DNA from: Luteitalea sp.
GTDB lineage: Bacteria; Acidobacteriota; Vicinamibacteria; Vicinamibacterales; Vicinamibacteraceae
Assembly (NCBI GenBank): GCA_009377495.1
Contig: WHTZ01000004.1
Location: 124,001-188,000, forward strand
Length of the DNA: 64,000 nt
Reading direction: 5' to 3'
The notes beneath the pieces were generated by a model that made no database searches, was not told the DNA's origin, and saw only the letters and a list, made by a program, of their open reading frames with translations. This document shows, one piece after another, positions 59,550 to 64,000 of the stretch. How positions within the stretch are numbered: position 1 is the first letter of the stretch; every line of letters starts with the position of its first letter. The position numbers were made by a program, and so were the translations under genes.

Positions 59550-61403
59550 ATGATGTCAGGCAGGCGACGCGCTTCTTTGACACTGCTCCTGGCCCTGTGC
59601 CTTCCGCTGACGGCGTTGACCGCGCAGGCCGAGCCCCCGCAGGGGCTCGAGCGCCCACGCCTCGTCGTGCTCGTAGGCGTTGATCAATTCCGCACGGACT
59701 ACATCGACAAGTTCGAGTTCCAATGGACCAAAGGGCTTCGTCGACTCCTCGACGAGGGCGCATGGTTCTCGGAAGCCGCATATCCGTACGCCCGGACGGT
59801 GACGTGCGCCGGTCACGCGACCATCGCGACCGGCGCATTCCCGTGGAAGCACGGGATCATCAACAACGCCTGGTGGGACCGCGACGTCGGTAAGGAGATG
59901 TCGTGTACTGCGGACCCCGAGACACCCAGCGTGGCCTACGGTGCGCGCACCGCGACCTCAGCCGAGAGTGCGCGGCGTCTGCTCGTGCCGACCTTCTCGG
60001 ATGAGCTGCGCGCGCAGAGCGGCCGGCCCGTGAAAGTCGTCTCGCTGTCGATGAAGGCGCGCTCGGCGATTATGTTCGCGGGGCATCGAGCTGATTTGGT
60101 GGCCTGGCATGAGGGCGCGGACGGTTGGATGAGCTCTTCTGCGCATGGCCCGCGCGACCGTGTTCCGTTTCTCGAGCGTTACGTGACGGCGCATCCGGTC
60201 GATCGTGAGCTCAGCCAGACGTGGGATCGCGCGCTGCCCGCGTCATCGTACCTGTACCAAGACGACGGCGTCGGCGAAGCGCCGCCACGCGGCGGGTCGC
60301 GCACGTTCCCGCATGCGCTCGAGGGTGACACGCCGGAAGCCTCTTACAACCGCTGGGAGGTCAGCCCCTTCGCCGACGCGTATCTCGGACGCATGGCGGC
60401 TGCGGCCGTCGAGTCTTTCGACCTCGGCAAGGGCGCCGGAACCGACGTCCTCGGCGTCGGTTTCTCGGGGCTCGATCGTGTGGGACACGCGTTCGGTCCG
60501 CGCAGCCACGAAGTGCAGGACCTCCTGGCGCGTCTGGACGAAACCCTCGGGGAGCTGTTTGAGACGCTCGACCGCCAGGTCGGCCGCGACCACTACGTCG
60601 TCGCCCTCTCAGCCGATCACGGCGTGTCACCCATCCCGGAACAGATGGCAGCCCTCGGCCTCGACGCGGGACGCTTGCAGATGAAGGAGGTCGCGCAACG
60701 TGCCGAGGCAGCGCTCACCGAGGCCCTGGGACCAGCACTGGGACCGGGGACGTGGATTGAGCACTTCGTGTCAGGTGAGCTCTATCTCACGCCGGATGCG
60801 CGCAAGCGGCTCGACCAAACGCCGCGTGCGTGGGACGCCGTCACGCGGGCGATCGAAGACGTCCCTGGTGTCGGGCGGGTCTTTCGCACCGATGCGGTGT
60901 TGCGCGGGGAGTACGGGGACGATCCGGTCGCGCGGCTCGTGCGACGGAGCCTGCATCCCGATCGCAACGGCGAGATCAATCTCGTCCCCAAACCTTACTG
61001 GATTATCGGCGCCACCGGCGCCACGCACGGCAGCGCGCACGCCTACGACCGGCGTGTCCCCGTGATGCTGATGGGGCATGGCATCAAAGCAGGCCGCCAG
61101 CTCTCGCCTGCCTCGCCCGCGGACCTCGCGCCAACACTCGCGATGCTCACAGGTATCACCCTTGCCGATCCCGACGGCCGCGTGCTCACGGAAGTGCTCC
61201 AGCAGTCGGCGTGGGACCGGGGCACGCGCGATCACGTCACGTCGAGCGGCGGAGGTCACCATGCATCATCGTCCGAACGCCTTGATCTGGATCGGGTCAT
61301 CAGTGCTGGTGGCGTCGGTCCTCGTGCTGGTTCCCCAGGCACAGGAAGACCGCCAGCCCACGAGCCGCCGGCTGCTGCAGTCGGTCGCGCCGCCCGCGAT
61401 TGA
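59550..61403 (+). CDS. Alkaline phosphatase family protein (PafA-like)
   Basis: A 617-residue secreted enzyme; signal peptide LTLLLALCLPLTALTAQA. The metal and nucleophile sites of the PafA subfamily are visible: D in LVVLVGVDQFRTDY, nucleophile T85 in TVTCAGHATIATG, the K-x-R pair in LSMKARSAIMFAG (PafA K162/R164 type), SADHGVSPIP and a final TGATHGSAHAYDRRVPVML. It cleaves phosphomonoesters at the periplasm or surface. The frame runs 143 bp into the following protease gene; the last 45 residues are a low-complexity shadow. Genuine family members end earlier. Confidence 0.9.
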   Translation: MMSGRRRASLTLLLALCLPLTALTAQAEPPQGLERPRLVVLVGVDQFRTDYIDKFEFQWTKGLRRLLDEGAWFSEAAYPYARTVTCAGHATIATGAFPWKHGIINNAWWDRDVGKEMSCTADPETPSVAYGARTATSAESARRLLVPTFSDELRAQSGRPVKVVSLSMKARSAIMFAGHRADLVAWHEGADGWMSSSAHGPRDRVPFLERYVTAHPVDRELSQTWDRALPASSYLYQDDGVGEAPPRGGSRTFPHALEGDTPEASYNRWEVSPFADAYLGRMAAAAVESFDLGKGAGTDVLGVGFSGLDRVGHAFGPRSHEVQDLLARLDETLGELFETLDRQVGRDHYVVALSADHGVSPIPEQMAALGLDAGRLQMKEVAQRAEAALTEALGPALGPGTWIEHFVSGELYLTPDARKRLDQTPRAWDAVTRAIEDVPGVGRVFRTDAVLRGEYGDDPVARLVRRSLHPDRNGEINLVPKPYWIIGATGATHGSAHAYDRRVPVMLMGHGIKAGRQLSPASPADLAPTLAMLTGITLADPDGRVLTEVLQQSAWDRGTRDHVTSSGGGHHASSSERLDLDRVISAGGVGPRAGSPGTGRPPAHEPPAAAVGRAARD

Positions 61404-62814
61404 TCGCGGCCTCGACGAGACGCGGATCAGACGCTCGCGTGACAGGCGAAGCCGCGTGCGTTTGCTGACGGCGAACGACCCGGCCTACGAGCCCGGTCGC
61501 GTCATCGTGAAGTTCAAGCGTGGCGTGGGTACCGCGGCACGGACACAGGCGATGCGGGCCGCCGATGCCTCGAACGCTTCACAGCCGCCATACGCGAACT
61601 TCCAAGTGCTGAGCATGGCCGCGAACGCCGACCCGGAGGCCGTCGCTGCCGAGCTGCAGCGCGACGAGAACGTCGAGTACGCGCAGGCGGCGTACAAGGT
61701 CGAGCCGTACTTCACGCCGAACGACCCCTTGTACGACCGCCAGTGGAACCTCTCAGCCGCGCTCGGCATGGAGAGGGCGTGGGACATCAACCAAGGATCC
61801 GACGCCGAGATCATCGTCGCCGTGCTCGACACGGGTGTGGCGTACAAGGACGCGATGTTCGAGCTCGTCGGCCGACCGTTCATCGACGAGAACGGTGTCT
61901 CCTTTCCGGCGCTGGGCCCCGTCGTGGTGCCCTTTGCTGCAGCGCCCGACCTCGACGGCTCCGATCGCTTCGTCGCGCCGCGTGACTTCATCTGGGATGA
62001 CGAGGAACCGGTCGACCTGGATGGACACGGGACGCATGTGGCCGGCACGATTGGACAGCTCACCAACAACGACGTCGGCGTTGCTGGCATTGCGTTCAAC
62101 GTGCGCATCATGCCCGTCAAGGTCATCTCGGGTGATTGGGACACCATCTTCGATGCACCGAGCACGGGAACTGACGAACAGGTGGCGGCAGGCATCCGAT
62201 ACGCGGTCGACAACGGCGCGCGCGTCCTGAACATGAGCATCGGACGTGATGGTCCGCCGGCGCCGGTCGTCGAGGATGCCCTGCGCGACGCGGTGTCTCG
62301 GGGTGCCTTCGTGGCCGTGAGCGGCGGCAACGATTTCGAAAACGGCAATCCGGACGAGCGCTTCGCGGAAATCGCGGGACGCATTGAAGGCGTAATGGCG
62401 GTGGGAGCGGTGAACCGCAGCCTGGATCGTGCCCCTTACTCCGCCGTCAAGCCGTACATTGAGATTGCCGCTCCCGGCGGTGACTTCGAAGAGGGCGGCG
62501 TGCGGGGCATGATCCTGCAGCAAACCTACGACCCCGTGCGTGCGCTGTTCTTCCCGTTTCCACCCTCGGAATACGGGGCGCCGCGGTTCGACATGTTCGT
62601 CTATTTGTACTCCGAGGGCACATCGATGGCGACGGCGCACGTGTCGGGACTCGCAGCCATGCTGATGCAACAGGGCGTCACCAGTCCTGCCGCCATCGAG
62701 TCAGCCATCGCGACGTTTGCAACCGACCAAGGACCGGCGGGTCGTGACGACGAGTACGGCCATGGGCTGATAGACCCCAGGGCAACGCTTCGCGGCCTCG
62801 GGATCCTGCGATAG
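61261..62814 (+). CDS. S8-family (subtilisin-like) serine protease
   Basis: A 517-residue secreted protease. N-terminal signal segment (LIWIGSSVLVASVLVLVPQA), an inhibitor-like propeptide with YEPGRVIVKFKRGVGTAA, then the catalytic triad: D190 (VAVLDTGVAY), H256 (DLDGHGTHVAGTIG) and S455 (SEGTSMATAHVSGLAAML). VRIMPVKVI, LNMSIGRDG and VAVSGGNDF are typical S8 blocks. The ATG at 61261 has GGAGGTC five bases upstream; it lies inside the PafA-like frame, an unusually long same-strand overlap. Its proximity to secreted PafA suggests a shared extracytoplasmic theme. Confidence 0.94.
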   Translation: MHHRPNALIWIGSSVLVASVLVLVPQAQEDRQPTSRRLLQSVAPPAIDRGLDETRIRRSRDRRSRVRLLTANDPAYEPGRVIVKFKRGVGTAARTQAMRAADASNASQPPYANFQVLSMAANADPEAVAAELQRDENVEYAQAAYKVEPYFTPNDPLYDRQWNLSAALGMERAWDINQGSDAEIIVAVLDTGVAYKDAMFELVGRPFIDENGVSFPALGPVVVPFAAAPDLDGSDRFVAPRDFIWDDEEPVDLDGHGTHVAGTIGQLTNNDVGVAGIAFNVRIMPVKVISGDWDTIFDAPSTGTDEQVAAGIRYAVDNGARVLNMSIGRDGPPAPVVEDALRDAVSRGAFVAVSGGNDFENGNPDERFAEIAGRIEGVMAVGAVNRSLDRAPYSAVKPYIEIAAPGGDFEEGGVRGMILQQTYDPVRALFFPFPPSEYGAPRFDMFVYLYSEGTSMATAHVSGLAAMLMQQGVTSPAAIESAIATFATDQGPAGRDDEYGHGLIDPRATLRGLGILR

Positions 62815-62824
62815 GAGCACTCAA

Positions 62825-62886
62825 ATGAAGGGGTCAGGAGGGATCAGGGATCAGGGGCCAGGAGGGATCAGGGGCCAAAGGGTCGA
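62825..62886. repeat. GGGATCAGGG minisatellite overlapping a start codon
   Basis: GGGGTCAGGAGGGATCAGGG, ATCAGGGGCCAGGAGGGATC and AGGGGCCAAAGG are degenerate 8-10-bp units. The annotated ATG is its first bases. It continues the pattern of G-rich dispersed units seen in intergenic regions, here inside a coding frame. Confidence 0.75.
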
Positions 62887-63670
62887 GGGCATAACCCTCC
62901 TGACGTGGGTGATCACGTGCGGGTTGCTGACCGCGGGTATCGCTGTCGCAAGCCCAAACGAAGGGGCGAGGGGCGAGGGGCGAGGGGCCAGTAGGGATCA
63001 GGGATCAGGGGTTAGGGAGGCGGCAGAGCGGCAGGGCGAACAAACAGCGGGGCGCGCGGAACCGGCGCGACCGAGACCCGTGCGCGTGCGCGCTTCGGGC
63101 CATGCGAGCTTTCTGGCGCTCGCAGCCGCGGACACGTTCGACCGAACGCTGGGAAGCTCGAATGTTGTCGAGTACGGCGCGAGCGGTGGGGTGCTGCTGC
63201 CACGCGGCTTCTTCGTAGAGGTGGATTTCTCTCACGTTGAAAGAGACGGCGAGCGGGTGTTCGTGGACGACGGCGTGGTGTTCGGGCTCGGGGTCCCGTT
63301 GACCGTGTCAATGACACCGATTGACCTGACGGCCGGGTACCGCATTGTTCTCGACTCGTCACGTCGATCCGTTGCTCGTCGCCGCCTGCCGTTCGTGCCA
63401 TACGTGGGCGGCGGCGTCGGGTGGCTGGCCTACAAGGAGACCTCGCAGTTTGCCGATTCCGACGAGAACGTTGACGAGCGGTTCACGAGTTACCATCTAC
63501 TCGGTGGCGTCGAGGTACCGATCTGGCGCATGCTTGGCGCCGCGGCGGAGGCGCGGTATCGGTGGATCCCGGACGCGCTTGGAGAGTCGGAGAATTCGGT
63601 ATCGAGTGCGTTCGACGAGACGAATCTCGGTGGATTCCTCTTTCGCGTGAAACTGAGCGCGACCTTTTAG
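62825..63670 (+). CDS. Outer-membrane beta-barrel protein with repeat-invaded N-terminus
   Basis: A 281-residue frame. The C-terminal 190 residues alternate like a small barrel (SNVVEYGASGGVLLPRGFFV, LPFVPYVGGGVGWLAY, LLGGVEVPIWRMLGAAAEAR) and end in phenylalanine (FLFRVKLSATF), as expected for an OmpA/OmpW-like porin or acidobacterial barrel. The N-terminus is abnormal: two GGGATCAGGG/GGGGCGA minisatellites flank a hydrophobic core (ITLLTWVITCGLLTAGIAVA) that should be the signal peptide. The 10 bases after the protease stop suggest co-transcription. A GTG at 62908 would skip the first repeat. Confidence 0.75.
   Translation: MKGSGGIRDQGPGGIRGQRVEGITLLTWVITCGLLTAGIAVASPNEGARGEGRGASRDQGSGVREAAERQGEQTAGRAEPARPRPVRVRASGHASFLALAAADTFDRTLGSSNVVEYGASGGVLLPRGFFVEVDFSHVERDGERVFVDDGVVFGLGVPLTVSMTPIDLTAGYRIVLDSSRRSVARRRLPFVPYVGGGVGWLAYKETSQFADSDENVDERFTSYHLLGGVEVPIWRMLGAAAEARYRWIPDALGESENSVSSAFDETNLGGFLFRVKLSATF
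62966..63020. repeat. GGGGCGA minisatellite within the barrel-protein gene
   Basis: Three perfect GAGGGGC heptamers followed by GGGATCAGGGATCAGGGG and AGGGAGG. Twenty-one bases (3 x 7) keep the frame. It lies just after the putative signal peptide, coding NEGARGEGRGASRDQGSGVR-like residues before the barrel. Confidence 0.75.
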
Positions 63671-63693
63671 CGGGAAACGGAGTTTCCTCGACC

Positions 63694-64000
63694 GTGACAG
63701 GGACGACGTTCCGTGCGCGCGTGTTGCGCGTGGTTGCGGGCATCCCACCAGGCCGCGTGGTCACGTACGGTGACGTGGCGACTGCGGCCGGTCGACCCCG
63801 TGCCGCGCGGGCGGTTGGCAATATCATGGGAAGCTGCTCGGATTCGCGCATCCCTTGCCACCGCGTGGTCGCCAGCGGTGGCCAGCTCGGCGGGTACGGC
63901 GGCAACGTGTCGCTCAAGCGGGCCTTGCTGCGGGCCGAAGGTGTGCTGGTGGTCGGCACCCGCATTCGCCAGTTTGCAGATGTGCGCTGGACCGCTCGGC
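63694..64000 (+). CDS. MGMT-family alkyltransferase-domain protein (truncated by window edge)
   Basis: A frame open from a GTG at 63694 to the window end, coding a methylated-DNA--protein-cysteine methyltransferase catalytic domain: VLRVVAGIPPGRVVTYGDVA, AARAVGNIMGS, the active-site IPCHRVVASGGQLGGYGGNV and SLKRALLRAEGV. The acceptor cysteine is present (PCHR), unlike the alkyltransferase-like proteins that carry Trp. The protein seems to lack the N-terminal methyltransferase subdomain of Ogt/Ada, which places it in the small MGMT group. The stop is outside the window. Confidence 0.88.
   Translation, partial: MTGTTFRARVLRVVAGIPPGRVVTYGDVATAAGRPRAARAVGNIMGSCSDSRIPCHRVVASGGQLGGYGGNVSLKRALLRAEGVLVVGTRIRQFADVRWTAR

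Noticed and set aside
62825-63020. CRISPR array
   Set aside because: Units are short, degenerate and tandem without spacers, so this is minisatellite DNA.

Overview
GC-rich bacterial chromosome segment with mostly housekeeping and metabolic genes. The best fit is an acidobacterium, probably class Vicinamibacteria. This is inferred from three large TonB-dependent receptors with an N-terminal carboxypeptidase-regulatory-like domain, a PadR regulator, a YpdA-type bacillithiol reductase, a lutABC operon, MoxR-like ATPase/VWA pairs, and very abundant short intergenic palindromes. No marker gene in the window proves the taxonomy. No tRNA, rRNA, CRISPR, transposase or phage gene was seen.

Layout. 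0-5.5 kb: hemD, a membrane protein, padR, glpK, a decayed stretch with a VOC-gene remnant, and a VapBC toxin-antitoxin pair. 5.6-12.3 kb: recD2 and a Gfo/Idh/MocA oxidoreductase on the minus strand; then, plus strand, a miniature lipoprotein holding only the C-terminal end of a sulfatase-modifying (FGE) domain, and lutABC. 12.1-14.4 kb: a nested palindrome, an Xre/RES toxin-antitoxin operon and a GDPD phosphodiesterase. 14.4-17.6 kb: a BchI-like AAA+ ATPase and its VWA partner. 17.6-23 kb: YpdA-like reductase, corrinoid-binding-type protein, folE, a TPR protein, and a beta-hydroxyacyl-CoA/IPMDH-family dehydrogenase pair. 23.2-33 kb: three TonB receptors. 33-45 kb: aldehyde dehydrogenase, a truncated DUF4143 protein, gamma-glutamylcyclotransferase, two ABC-2 exporter modules, HD and NUDIX hydrolases, and an mtnA-tsaD-yjbQ operon. 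44-52.8 kb: a surface-glycan locus (pyruvyltransferase, asparagine-synthase-like amidotransferase, flippase-like membrane protein, two glycosyltransferases, methyltransferase, polytopic membrane protein). 52.8-56.8 kb: a nucleoside salvage operon (pyrimidine phosphorylase, NupC, PunA, Cdd). 57-64 kb: ATP/ADP-translocase-like transporter, a rhodanese with an in-frame TGA, a PafA-type phosphatase, an S8 protease, a beta-barrel protein and an MGMT-family protein cut by the window edge.

The strongest unusual signal is at 59137-59541. A single-domain rhodanese reads cleanly through a TGA located two codons after the catalytic cysteine. A possible bacterial SECIS hairpin lies just downstream, so this is a candidate selenoprotein. 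A second theme is that dispersed palindromes and minisatellites very often begin exactly at stop codons, and sometimes supply the stop codon or alter the protein terminus (cdd, hbd, the 62.8-kb barrel protein). Two near-identical ~170-bp copies of a three-hairpin element lie 39 kb apart. Toxin-antitoxin pairs, gene remnants (VOC, FGE, DUF4143, methyltransferase) and shared receptor leaders complete the accessory content.
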